Both the position numbers and the translations under genes were made by a program. The notes beneath the pieces are model-generated. The model worked only from the letters and a program-made list of their open reading frames with translations, was not told the DNA's origin and ran no database searches. Below, in pieces: positions 31,285 through 38,384 of a DNA stretch of 64,000 nucleotides. Origin of the DNA: a virus; the IMG/VR virus record IMGVR_UViG_3300015263_000653, positions 1 through 64,000 of that record; one strand, 5' to 3'. The number at the start of each line of letters is the position of its first letter. Position 1 is the first letter of the stretch.

Positions 31285-31857
31285 ATGTTGAAGTTGTTTG
31301 TTCTGGAGTGCAGCACCGTCGAGGAACTGGAATCGGCAATGTCCCGCATGGGGCTGAGCAAGGTCAAGCCCGAACTGGCTGTGCTGGTCACGCCCGGTGG
31401 CAACGTCGAGGAGCCGACGCCAACGCCGCCTGCCCCCAAGGCTGACACCCGCTTGGAAAGTGTTGAGACGGAAACGACTCAACCGCCAGCCCCCAAGGCT
31501 GACGCCAAGCCGCCCCGCAAGTCGAAGCGGAAGGGTGGCGGGGGTGGCTTCCGCAAGGCAGCCCCCAAGACGTTCACCGATTTGTCGAAGCTGGAAGGCA
31601 TCGGCATCTATCACAAGGCCGATGGCACGCAGAAGGTTGTGGGCATCATCGGACGGAGCGAAGGCAAGGGCGGCAACGCTGGTCACGAGATTCTGTGGCT
31701 CGGCAACGTCGAGCGGAAGGACGGCGAGATTGTGTGCTGGTCCTTCGCCAACGGCGACCCGTGGACGCACAACGCCACCCGCTTCCCGGAAACGATCACC
31801 GATCTGGCCCCGTACAGCCCGGACTACGCCGAACTGCTGGTCGAGATGGTGGGCTAA
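31285..31857 (+). CDS. two-part protein with internal element in its linker, 190 aa
   Basis: The start follows TTGGAGATCGAGTC. N-terminal 40 residues (SRMGLSKVKPELAVLV) share a motif with the next gene. A Pro/Lys linker holds two PPAPKAD repeats with an element (31444) between them. The C-terminal 100 residues form a separate globular part (GHEILWLGNVERKDGEIVCW). No family recognised. Confidence 0.8.
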   Translation: MLKLFVLECSTVEELESAMSRMGLSKVKPELAVLVTPGGNVEEPTPTPPAPKADTRLESVETETTQPPAPKADAKPPRKSKRKGGGGGFRKAAPKTFTDLSKLEGIGIYHKADGTQKVVGIIGRSEGKGGNAGHEILWLGNVERKDGEIVCWSFANGDPWTHNATRFPETITDLAPYSPDYAELLVEMVG

Positions 31858-31875
31858 CACCCGCTTGGAAAGTGT

Positions 31876-31901
31876 CGAGAGGGGGACGACAACCCCTCTC
31901 G
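31876..31901 (+). other. 9-bp hairpin after element
   Basis: CGAGAGGGG 31876-31884 pairs with CCCCTCTCG 31893-31901. A second CTCTCAC/GTGAGAG pair follows near 31913-31942, before the core at 31957. Confidence 0.8.
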
Positions 31902-32008
31902 CTCTTTCCTCTCTCTCACTCTCAACTGCGAGTGAGTGAGAGGGGAGAGACAGACTAACACCCGCTTGTAAGTTGTGAGAGGACACAACACTAACCGAAA
32001 GGGATCGA

Positions 32009-32467
32009 ATGCTGCAAGAGTTGAAAGGGATCGTCGAGGGCATGGGCAAGAGCAAAGCCAAGCCCGAACTGGTCGCTCTGATCGAGCGAGCCGAGACGCA
32101 AGGCCAAGCCGCTGATCCGAAGCGATGGGCCTATGCGGGAGTCACCTTGATGGCCGTGATGAGTGCTGGACTCAACGGCTACGCCAACGCACAGCACGCA
32201 ACTGTGCCGATGGCAGGGTGGGCGATGGGGATTGCAATCCCCGCCATCGTCCTGATCCTCGCCCGTGTGGCAGGGATCAACTGGAAGGCAGGACGCAAGG
32301 CGATGGCGAAGGCCGGGGCTGGCGTCGGCATCGGATTGCTTGTCTTGTCAGTGTGGCACTGTGCTACTAGCATCAGCCTGCTGACTGGCAGCCATGTGCT
32401 ACTCGCACTGCCGATGGCACTGGCTATTGATGCGGGGCTGGTGTACTGCGAGTGCAACACATTGTAA
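32009..32467 (+). CDS. membrane protein with three predicted helices, 152 aa
   Basis: AAAGGGATCGA lies upstream of the ATG. The cytosolic N-terminus shares MGKSKAKPEL with the previous protein. Hydrophobic segments near residues 46-62 (GVTLMAVMSAGLNG), 72-90 (GWAMGIAIPAIVLILARV) and 105-145. It resembles the multi-helix membrane proteins of phage accessory regions. Role unknown. Confidence 0.8.
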   Translation: MLQELKGIVEGMGKSKAKPELVALIERAETQGQAADPKRWAYAGVTLMAVMSAGLNGYANAQHATVPMAGWAMGIAIPAIVLILARVAGINWKAGRKAMAKAGAGVGIGLLVLSVWHCATSISLLTGSHVLLALPMALAIDAGLVYCECNTL

Positions 32468-32544
32468 CACCCGCTTGTATTATGTAAGAGGGACACATGA
32501 CTCACTCGCTGAATCGCAGCGAGTGAGTGTGTTGCAAAAATTGT

Positions 32545-32569
32545 AATTGAGAAACTCTCAATTTTTTTT
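32545..32569 (+). terminator. intrinsic terminator ending the array
   Basis: AATTGAGA 32545-32552 pairs with TCTCAATT 32556-32563, overlapping and followed by a run of eight T. It is the only textbook intrinsic terminator I see in the left 32 kb besides weak ones. It lies just past the last element (32466) and the last array gene. The 250-nt gap around it also holds short inverted repeats (GGGGGAGGCACCCCC) and no gene. Confidence 0.85.
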
Positions 32570-32725
32570 GTGCCATGTGGCCCATGGGGGAGGCACCCCC
32601 GCCGCTATGTCACCCCCCTCTCTTATATTAACAAGAAGAAATTTTTCAGACGCCTGCGCAGCAAAAACCGAAACTCCGAAACTTCTTTGGAGTGAGGCTA
32701 TATCTCAGAAAAGGAGAAGAAAGCG

Positions 32726-32917
32726 ATGTTGCAAAAAATCCGCCGACAGAAAATCGTCGCACGCATATTGCGAGCGGTAGCCGAAGAAACTCAAGAGCCG
32801 TCTCTTCAGCAGATGAAAGAGGTGGCAGCCCTCGCCTGCAAGATTGCGGCGAAGGTCCATCCAGATCCGAAGCATCGGTGCGAGCACTGCGAACGACGGC
32901 AGCGTCAGTACGCCTAA
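32726..32917 (+). CDS. small basic protein with CxxC pair, 63 aa
   Basis: The start follows AAAGGAGAAGAAAGCG. Helical and basic (MLQKIRRQKIVARILRAVAEE), ending HPDPKHRCEHCERRQRQYA. It lies outside the element array and is convergent with the minus-strand train, overlapping its last gene at the stop codons. Confidence 0.7.
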   Translation: MLQKIRRQKIVARILRAVAEETQEPSLQQMKEVAALACKIAAKVHPDPKHRCEHCERRQRQYA

Positions 32918-33228
32918 GCCGTCTCGACGAGAATCTCGATGATCTCGTCCATCATGAATTCGAGTTTGTCGCCGCAAGTCCAAGCGGTGGCGACGACGGG
33001 ATCGTTATTCAGTTCGCCCAAGAGATCCTCTTGCTCACCGACGCCCTGAACCATGACCCACATGTATTCTCGGCGATCTCTGGCGGCAAGAAACGCCAGC
33101 TTCACAAAAGCCCCGATCAAGTCTTCGGGCTTTAGATTGTGCTCTGCGATCAACCTCTGCGTTGTGGCCTTCCGTTCCTCGTTACAGCCTTCGCAGACGT
33201 GGAAGATGTTGGCAATTGGCTCCGTCAT
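32914..33228 (-). CDS. hypothetical protein, 104 aa
   Basis: Last gene of the minus-strand train. The ATG overlaps the upstream stop (ATGA). It begins MTEPIANIFHVCEGCNEERKA with a CxxC, is helical and has an acidic end. No family recognised. Confidence 0.75.
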   Translation of the reverse strand: MTEPIANIFHVCEGCNEERKATTQRLIAEHNLKPEDLIGAFVKLAFLAARDRREYMWVMVQGVGEQEDLLGELNNDPVVATAWTCGDKLEFMMDEIIEILVETA

Positions 33229-33467
33229 GACTCAAGGACTTCCTTTCTGCCCTTTTCGGTCAGGAATCCTTTCATGAAGGTTTCCTGCTCAAGTTCTACT
33301 TCTTCGACCCGCAACCATCCCTGATCGATGGCATAGTTCCATCCGTTGCGGAGGAACTCATTGCGAGCGGTGTGTCCGTCGAATCGGCAGTAAGTCAAAT
33401 CGAGGTTCTGTCCTGTGAACAGACGCTTGAAGGACTGCCGATATTCTTCTTCGAGGTTCTCGCTCAT
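33225..33467 (-). CDS. small hypothetical protein, 80 aa
   Basis: The start was chosen at MSENLEEEYRQSF with GAGGG upstream, instead of the longer frame that overlaps its neighbour. Helical, acidic. No family recognised. Confidence 0.75.
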   Translation of the reverse strand: MSENLEEEYRQSFKRLFTGQNLDLTYCRFDGHTARNEFLRNGWNYAIDQGWLRVEEVELEQETFMKGFLTEKGRKEVLES

Positions 33468-33703
33468 ACTACCCTCAACTCTGGTTTTTCTTCTTGGTAG
33501 CCCCAGTGTATCTTCAACAGGCTCTCGGGAACATCCTGCCCGACAGATTTCTTGGCTTCGAAAATCATCTTCGACATTTCGGGCATCATCATGGGCGCAT
33601 AGACGCTGGTAACTTTGCCGCAGTTGGGACACCAAGTGATCCCATCAGCCAGCGAAGTCATTGGAACTTTGCAGTGTCGGCACTCCCATTCACAGCCCAG
33701 CAT
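33464..33703 (-). CDS. small zinc-ribbon protein, 79 aa
   Basis: The start MLGCEWECRHCKVPM gives a compact protein with CRHC and, 17 residues later, CPNC: a classic zinc ribbon. Overlaps its neighbour by 4 nt. Role unknown; such ribbons often sit in nucleic-acid or assembly proteins. Confidence 0.75.
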   Translation of the reverse strand: MLGCEWECRHCKVPMTSLADGITWCPNCGKVTSVYAPMMMPEMSKMIFEAKKSVGQDVPESLLKIHWGYQEEKPELRVV

Positions 33704-33704
33704 G

Positions 33705-33950
33705 TTATTCTCGCTTTCCAGTTCGGCCCAAGATCCTCTTCCCTTTGTGGATGACGCTCCCGCTGGGATCGACGTAGACCTTGCCACGTTCACACAACTC
33801 ACCATTGACGGTGATCGTGCGGGGGCCGTCCACATGAATTCCATGGGCGACAAGATAGGCGTCGATGGCAACAGCGACTTCATCGCCACTGAGTTTGATC
33901 TCGACGCCCGGCCCGTATTCGGTGGGGCCTTTCCCTGCTTTGACTTTCAT
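33705..33950 (-). CDS. small hypothetical protein, 81 aa
   Basis: Tight packing with both neighbours. Basic and beta-rich (GVEIKLSGDEVAVAIDAYLV, TITVNGELCERGKVYVDPSG). No family recognised. Confidence 0.75.
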   Translation of the reverse strand: MKVKAGKGPTEYGPGVEIKLSGDEVAVAIDAYLVAHGIHVDGPRTITVNGELCERGKVYVDPSGSVIHKGKRILGRTGKRE

Positions 33951-34537
33951 GATGCACCCATGAATTCTTTCCGAGGCTCATACAGCAGATGTCTGCCGGA
34001 TTCGAGTCCTTTGGGGAACTGTTGCAAAATTTGTGTCTGCCACTCGTTGGGCTGGAAGTCTTCGTGTTGAGCGAGGGTGAGGAGCATCTCCGCTTCGTAC
34101 ATGTGGCCTCGGGAGTTGGACCGATCTCGTTCCGTGAGGATTTTGCCGTTATAGAAATCACGGCACTGAGAGGCGGCGAGGCAGATGGCTCCGAGACCCA
34201 TCGTGCGGTTATTGCTGGCGAACGGGAGCCAGTCTGCCCGGATGGCGACGACGGGGATGGGATGTTCCAGAGAACCGATGATGGCAAAGCCGAAGTTGGT
34301 GGGAATCGGCAGTCCCATTGCGACATTGACAACTCGATTGCCGATCAATCGCCATGCCAAGGTGCAGAGTTGGTTGATCTCTTTGTTGGGGAAGTCTGTC
34401 CGCAGGAAGTCGATGAGGTAGTCGAACATCGTTGTGACGCTGTTGAGATGCGTCTTGAGGGGATCACCTTCTGTGAGGAACTGCTCATGGGTGAACATGA
34501 AGTCGAACAGCGGATGTTGGAACATTGGTCGTTTCAT
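33947..34537 (-). CDS. hypothetical protein, 196 aa
   Basis: Starts at ATG overlapping the previous stop. Mostly helical. Contains MFDYLIDFLRTDFPNKEINQ and LGLGAICLAASQCRDF-type segments. No signal peptide or recognised motif. Confidence 0.8.
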   Translation of the reverse strand: MKRPMFQHPLFDFMFTHEQFLTEGDPLKTHLNSVTTMFDYLIDFLRTDFPNKEINQLCTLAWRLIGNRVVNVAMGLPIPTNFGFAIIGSLEHPIPVVAIRADWLPFASNNRTMGLGAICLAASQCRDFYNGKILTERDRSNSRGHMYEAEMLLTLAQHEDFQPNEWQTQILQQFPKGLESGRHLLYEPRKEFMGAS

Positions 34538-34734
34538 GACTTCCTCGGATTCAGCAGGGGTTCATAGGATGATTCGAAGACCACGATAGCGGCGGCTTCG
34601 ATATCATCCTTGAGCACTTCGGTTCGTCCCTCGTCGGCGACGAGTCGTTTGGCGGTTTCTTCGATTTCAGTTCTGGTGGCCCTGATGATCTTGTCAAGGC
34701 GGATCACGGCATCGGCTGTGACTTTCACTTTCAT
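34534..34734 (-). CDS. small hypothetical protein, 66 aa
   Basis: The start MKVKVTADAVIRLDK was chosen because the longer frame has no ribosome site. Helical and charged. No family recognised. Confidence 0.7.
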   Translation of the reverse strand: MKVKVTADAVIRLDKIIRATRTEIEETAKRLVADEGRTEVLKDDIEAAAIVVFESSYEPLLNPRKS

Positions 34735-34745
34735 TGAAGACTCGT

Positions 34746-35216
34746 TTATCTCTTCACGAGCGTCCCGCTCTCGACAGCCCAAGCCAGTCCATGACAAGGG
34801 CAAACGTAGCACGATTGTCCTTTGACTTCTGTGGTCGCTTCGAGGCGGCAGCCTTGGTGTGGGCAATGCAGCTTCGAGAGATCGACTCTTCTGTTCTGGT
34901 TTCGTTCCTGAAGCACGGCGATTCCAGCCATTTGTTTTGTGCTGAGGGCTTCGAGTTCGACGGTGGCTGCTTCACGCACACAGCGGCGAATCTTCTTCTC
35001 GACCTTGTTCTCTGTCCCGCAGGCGAGGATGCTGTTGGGCGAAGACTCAAGGAGACGCAAAATCCGATCCGGGATGAATCTCATGTCCAGATGATGGTGC
35101 TCTTCGCCGCTGATGTCTCCGTAGTGGGTATGGAGAATAGCGAACCAGAAGTTCACACCATTAGTAACTGGCAGTTTGATGCACGGGCGGGTGTAATTGC
35201 GTCCGATCACAAACAT
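34746..35216 (-). CDS. protein with C-terminal Rieske-type iron-sulfur motif, 156 aa
   Basis: The C-terminal 40 residues have CPHQGCRLE and, about 17 residues later, CPCHGLAW, the two Cys-His pairs that bind a Rieske [2Fe-2S] cluster. The N-terminal 110 residues are unrecognised and include a His cluster (HTHYGDISGEEHHHLD). It could be an electron-transfer partner or a structural metal site. No redox partner is named. A full Rieske oxygenase lies 5 kb away in the same train. Confidence 0.75.
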   Translation of the reverse strand: MFVIGRNYTRPCIKLPVTNGVNFWFAILHTHYGDISGEEHHHLDMRFIPDRILRLLESSPNSILACGTENKVEKKIRRCVREAATVELEALSTKQMAGIAVLQERNQNRRVDLSKLHCPHQGCRLEATTEVKGQSCYVCPCHGLAWAVESGTLVKR

Positions 35217-35235
35217 TGTATGGCACTTTTGGGAG

Positions 35236-35631
35236 TCAGTTTCGTGGGTGGAAAATATCGTACAGATCGTTGTGCATCCGGTGCAGTGGTCCTCCCTCGT
35301 ACTTCCCGGCGTGCAGCATCCAGCACATCAAATCATATTCCGTGTGGCCGTCGTCCCCATGATCGGCCCAGATTTCGTAGAGATGGACTTGGGTTTCATG
35401 GCTGACGCCATTGAAGTTTCCCATCTTCCGCAGTTCGTCGTATGACACGAGAAATTTTTCCCGCACATACAGATCAAGTTGGTAGTAACGCCCTTGGACG
35501 GGCGTAAAGAACTCTGGCTTTTCGACCACGACTTCGGTAGGAATCCAGAAGTATCGGATGGTCGAACGGGTGAACCATCGAGGATCGGGATTGTCGATCC
35601 GCTTCATGAGTTCGGTGATCTCTAGGATCAT
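35236..35631 (-). CDS. hypothetical protein, 131 aa
   Basis: The ATG (MILEITELMKR) overlaps the stop of the upstream gene (TAATG), which fixes the start. Aromatic and His-rich C-terminus (YDLMCWMLHAGKYEGG). No family recognised. Confidence 0.75.
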   Translation of the reverse strand: MILEITELMKRIDNPDPRWFTRSTIRYFWIPTEVVVEKPEFFTPVQGRYYQLDLYVREKFLVSYDELRKMGNFNGVSHETQVHLYEIWADHGDDGHTEYDLMCWMLHAGKYEGGPLHRMHNDLYDIFHPRN

Positions 35632-35939
35632 TAGATGAAGGCCCCCATGTTTCTTCGAGCTTCGGCCTGCTCGATCTTTCGTTGAATGGCTCGTTCGGCG
35701 GCGTCGATCACACATTGTGGGCCGAACAATCGGTAAGGCATTTCCAGATGTAGGCGACGGACCCACTTCTGGATTTCGTGTTGACATCCGGGGCATTTGG
35801 GATCAGGAGGCCACGGATATCTGAGATACGATAGTTGGCAGGTGTGATGCTGCTCAGCCATCATTTCGGTGCGAGCGGACAACTGCCCCATTTGGAAGTT
35901 GATGTCGCACATCATTTTGTTGAGGACAGCGGTGGTCAT
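35631..35939 (-). CDS. hypothetical protein with CPGC motif, 102 aa
   Basis: GGAGGAAAA precedes the ATG. It contains HHTC and KCPGCQHE, a possible zinc site, then helices. No family recognised. Confidence 0.75.
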   Translation of the reverse strand: MTTAVLNKMMCDINFQMGQLSARTEMMAEQHHTCQLSYLRYPWPPDPKCPGCQHEIQKWVRRLHLEMPYRLFGPQCVIDAAERAIQRKIEQAEARRNMGAFI

Positions 35940-36337
35940 TTTTCCTCCGGTTGTGAGAACATCCATTGATCGCCGTCCTTGATAATCTCCAGCCACTTTG
36001 TGTGGTCTTTGGAGATGATCTGCGGATCGAGCATAAGGCGGACTCGTCGGTGTTCGACGGTGATGCCATAGAGACTGGCGAAGAACTCTGCGGGATCATC
36101 CACCTGTTTGATGATGTAGTCCAGCTTGTGACGGAAGAGATTCTCTTCCATGTAGCTGATGTAGCTGCGAAGATCTTCGACCTTCGAGAACATGGGGATG
36201 AAGAAGTCCTCGCAGCCATTGAGAAGGACGAGCAACGGTCCAAAAGTTGGATCGAACGGAAATACGAGACCCTTGAGATCGACGGGTCGTTCGACGCCAT
36301 TCCATTTAGGCGGGCCTGTCCAGACGGATTCACTCAT
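35936..36337 (-). CDS. hypothetical protein, 133 aa
   Basis: Overlaps the downstream gene by 4 nt. Mixed fold, acidic (FGPLLVLLNGCEDFFIPMF). No recognised motif. Confidence 0.8.
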   Translation of the reverse strand: MSESVWTGPPKWNGVERPVDLKGLVFPFDPTFGPLLVLLNGCEDFFIPMFSKVEDLRSYISYMEENLFRHKLDYIIKQVDDPAEFFASLYGITVEHRRVRLMLDPQIISKDHTKWLEIIKDGDQWMFSQPEEK

Positions 36338-36519
36338 TCGACTTCCTCCACAGATTTCGTGATGAACTCTTCTCCCTGTTGAAATTGATCGTAGGCGATG
36401 TCGTGCCCTCGATCAATTGCCTCATTGCGATCCTCGGCATGAAAAGGGCCAACGGTCTCAATGACCATGCGATTTCTGAGGTTGCACCAAAATTCCACCT
36501 TCGCTGTCCATTTCTTCAC
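36334..36519 (-). CDS. small hypothetical protein, 61 aa
   Basis: GTG start with AAGGA upstream. The pattern VEFWCNLRNRMVIETVGPFHAEDRNEAI looks like a small beta-beta-alpha domain. Overlaps the 3' end of the membrane protein upstream by 62 nt. Confidence 0.7.
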   Translation of the reverse strand: MKKWTAKVEFWCNLRNRMVIETVGPFHAEDRNEAIDRGHDIAYDQFQQGEEFITKSVEEVE

Positions 36520-36802
36520 GTCGATTCCTTTCTTTTCGCTTCCTTGCTCGAATGAACAAGCCCAGAATAATTCCGAAGCTCACTGCCCCGGAGACGAAAT
36601 GATGGAGGGGAACTGGCTCGACGGGATGTTCGAGGTAGTTCCGCCATCCTTGAAACGCAATGATGCCGGGAATCTTGAAGACGCTGTAGACAAGCAGCAT
36701 TCCCATGAAGAGGCCGACAGCATCCATGAGTCCTTTGATCGGCATGAACCATCTGTGGAAGATGACGGCAAGGACACCGATGAAGATGAAGTCAAAATTC
36801 AT
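36458..36802 (-). CDS. small membrane protein, 114 aa
   Basis: Start at MNFDFIFIGVLAVIF. Three hydrophobic stretches (residues about 4-20, 30-45 and 70-90: FVSGAVSFGIILGLFI), then a basic cytosolic tail (RARKRKERNRREE). Role unknown. Confidence 0.7.
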   Translation of the reverse strand: MNFDFIFIGVLAVIFHRWFMPIKGLMDAVGLFMGMLLVYSVFKIPGIIAFQGWRNYLEHPVEPVPLHHFVSGAVSFGIILGLFIRARKRKERNRREEMDSEGGILVQPQKSHGH

Positions 36803-37239
36803 AACTCTTTCCTCTGCAAATCGACCACGCAAGCGTGGTGCCCACGCTGGGCTTCACCAAACGTGCGATAGCGATTGAAGGTGTATGTGGTTGGACCGAA
36901 GACCATTGTTTCAAACCAGTCCGGGCCGTCTCCCTCGTCGAAGTCGGCGGCGACCTTCGCCAGATGTTCTTGAGTGGCTCTTGGCAGGTGGGTCGTCTTA
37001 ATATGTCGGGGCGTCGTGTAGCCGTTTAGTGGGACGACGCTGAAGATGGTGGAGACTTCGTACTCACCGACTTGGGTTTTCTCAACTCGGAGGGCGTCTT
37101 CATGCTCCATCTGCCAGAAGATGGCTTCGATGAAGTGAACGGGAACGACTTGTTTGTTCTCGTCGAGGATCGCTGACATGAATGGTGGTTCGGGAACCAT
37201 CTTCTTCATGTGGTCGATGAGTTCTTGTCTTTCATCCAT
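36799..37239 (-). CDS. hypothetical protein, 146 aa
   Basis: Overlaps its neighbour by 4 nt. Mixed alpha/beta, with FGPTTYTFNRYRTFGEAQRGHHACVVD near the C-terminus. No family recognised. Confidence 0.8.
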   Translation of the reverse strand: MDERQELIDHMKKMVPEPPFMSAILDENKQVVPVHFIEAIFWQMEHEDALRVEKTQVGEYEVSTIFSVVPLNGYTTPRHIKTTHLPRATQEHLAKVAADFDEGDGPDWFETMVFGPTTYTFNRYRTFGEAQRGHHACVVDLQRKEL

Positions 37240-37247
37240 CTCAATTC

Positions 37248-37535
37248 TCAGTCGTACAAACGGGCCACTGTGACACCAAACTTCTTATCGAGTGCGAGGA
37301 TTTCGGCTTCAAGCGAATCCAGAGCGGCTTTGGCGCAAGTGACGGTGATTGATTGTTCTGCCCATTCCTGTTCGATCAAAGGCGAGAGGGTGCGAGCCAG
37401 CCGGTAGCTGGAGTCTCTGACCTTTGCCCAGATTTCTCCGCTGTCGCTTCTGTTGAAAAAGGTTCCTCGATCTGTTCGTAGTCCGAGCAGATAGAGGGAT
37501 TGTTGTTGGACAGCGAGAATCAATGCTTGGTTCAT
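37248..37535 (-). CDS. hypothetical protein, 95 aa
   Basis: Part of the overlapping train (ATGA junction at its start). Helical. No recognised motif. Confidence 0.75.
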   Translation of the reverse strand: MNQALILAVQQQSLYLLGLRTDRGTFFNRSDSGEIWAKVRDSSYRLARTLSPLIEQEWAEQSITVTCAKAALDSLEAEILALDKKFGVTVARLYD

Positions 37536-37900
37536 GGCGTAAAGTTGCCTTCGTCGATGAGAAAGCCATATCCATGTCCGTTGGCCGAGAGCATGTCTGC
37601 GACGACTTCTTCGACGGATCGTGATGGCTGAAACATGACGAAGCCTTGTGCTTCCTTGACGGCAACTCCGAGGACGAGATCACTGAGCTTCCAGCGATCT
37701 TCCTCTTCTCCTTGTTCGGTTCCCACGATGGCTTCATCACCTTCGGCTCTGATGAAGAATTTCGAGGTTGAGTTGCCGGTCTCGTTGATGTGTTTGTGGT
37801 TCCAGATTCCTTTGGCTTTTCCCGGAAAGCTGTCGAGGGCGATCCGTCGTTGGGTATAGCCGTGGGCGATCTCCAAGATTTTCTGACTGTTGGCATCCAT
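37532..37900 (-). CDS. hypothetical protein, 122 aa
   Basis: The start MDANSQKILEIAHG overlaps the upstream stop (TAATG at 37900). Mixed fold, acidic. No family recognised. Confidence 0.75.
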   Translation of the reverse strand: MDANSQKILEIAHGYTQRRIALDSFPGKAKGIWNHKHINETGNSTSKFFIRAEGDEAIVGTEQGEEEDRWKLSDLVLGVAVKEAQGFVMFQPSRSVEEVVADMLSANGHGYGFLIDEGNFTP

Positions 37901-38172
37901 TAGATCGAGTTCACAATACGAAGGTGAGCGACAAGGTTGTTCCATCGTGGAACATCAATGTAGGCCACACCATCCTCGATGTAGCCATTGCTGAGGCCCA
38001 TACGTTCGCAGACCTTGTATTCTCCTGACGAGAGCAGATCGAGCAGGGCTTGTCCGTCTTCCTCGACGAGCATCTTCTGCTGAAAGGCGTCCCGAGTGAG
38101 ATGAAGGTCTGTGCTCTCGGGGGTTTCCGAGGTTTCTTCACACAGACCACGAAGTTTGTCCAAAAAGCTCAT
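37900..38172 (-). CDS. small hypothetical protein, 90 aa
   Basis: The start MSFLDKLRGLCEE overlaps the upstream stop. Helical, acidic N-terminal half. No recognised motif. Confidence 0.75.
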   Translation of the reverse strand: MSFLDKLRGLCEETSETPESTDLHLTRDAFQQKMLVEEDGQALLDLLSSGEYKVCERMGLSNGYIEDGVAYIDVPRWNNLVAHLRIVNSI

Positions 38173-38384
38173 TACTGCATCCTTATCGTGACGTTGTGCT
38201 TGCGACAATAGCGTTGGAGAGCTTCTGCCCGAAGTTGATGAAGTCGTCCTTTGCCCTCGTGAAACTGTTCGAAAATTGCCGCCAGTTGCACGGCATCGAC
38301 TTCATTCTGGGCTTCGAAGACGAGCTTGCCGACTTTCTCAGAAGTGCATCCCTTGCGGCCAAAGGCTTTTGCTTCGACTTTCAT
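38172..38384 (-). CDS. small basic hypothetical protein, 70 aa
   Basis: The 4-nt overlap with the Tat-signal gene fixes the start. The order strand, helix, helix, basic end (RYCRKHNVTIRMQ) is like small RNA-binding folds, but no family can be named. Confidence 0.7.
   Translation of the reverse strand: MKVEAKAFGRKGCTSEKVGKLVFEAQNEVDAVQLAAIFEQFHEGKGRLHQLRAEALQRYCRKHNVTIRMQ

Larger units (their letters stand above)
742..32478 (+). repeat. 103-copy intergenic punctuation element (core AACACCCGCTTG)
   Basis: The core AACACCCGCTTG (variants: G or C at position 1, CCCACTTG, CGCTTT, CGCTGG) begins at 742, 1079, 1778, 2264, 2590, 3234, 3927, 4765, 5092, 5381, 5790, 6507, 7075, 7457, 7839, 8253, 8602, 9115, 9214, 9672, 10101, 10850, 11043, 11436, 11679, 12036, 12327, 12662, 13106, 13428, 13692, 13968, 14367, 14698, 15028, 15375, 15509, 15897, 16348, 16412, 17068, 17209, 17425, 17684, 18090, 18390, 18564, 18977, 19093, 19418, 19797, 20085, 20269, 20524, 20806, 20889, 21217, 21575, 21916, 22217, 22540, 23101, 23392, 23629, 23878, 23942, 24215, 24280, 24531, 24688, 24748, 24931, 25034, 25342, 25421, 25657, 25753, 25863, 26039, 26402, 26474, 26685, 27128, 27520, 27662, 27905, 28291, 28448, 28674, 29227, 29502, 29702, 29937, 30359, 30443, 30682, 30869, 31154, 31233, 31444, 31856, 31957 and 32466. 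All copies are on the + strand. The first bases usually form the stop codon of the upstream gene. Full copies continue N6-GTNA, an AACACAACAC-type leader and GGAGATCG 4-10 nt before the next start. The function (promoter, RNA-processing site or recombination boundary) is unknown. Confidence 0.97.

Noticed and set aside
24-32467. Many long minus-strand frames containing Lys-Arg-Val-Leu or Gln-Ala-Gly-Val and + strand shadow frames with Asn-Thr-Arg-Leu or Leu-Thr-Pro-Ala
   Set aside because: These residues are the element read in the wrong frame or strand. The frames lack ribosome sites and overlap better-supported genes.
742-32478. Integron attC sites as the identity of the repeat
   Set aside because: Superficially gene-cassette like, and many copies start GCCTAACA-like. 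But there is no matching GTTRRRY partner site, no imperfect inverted repeat in most copies, and no integrase is visible in the window.
742-32478. Classical sigma70 promoters at every element
   Set aside because: CTTG could be read as part of a -35 box, but no consistent TATAAT-like -10 stands 16-18 nt downstream. A phage-specific promoter remains possible.
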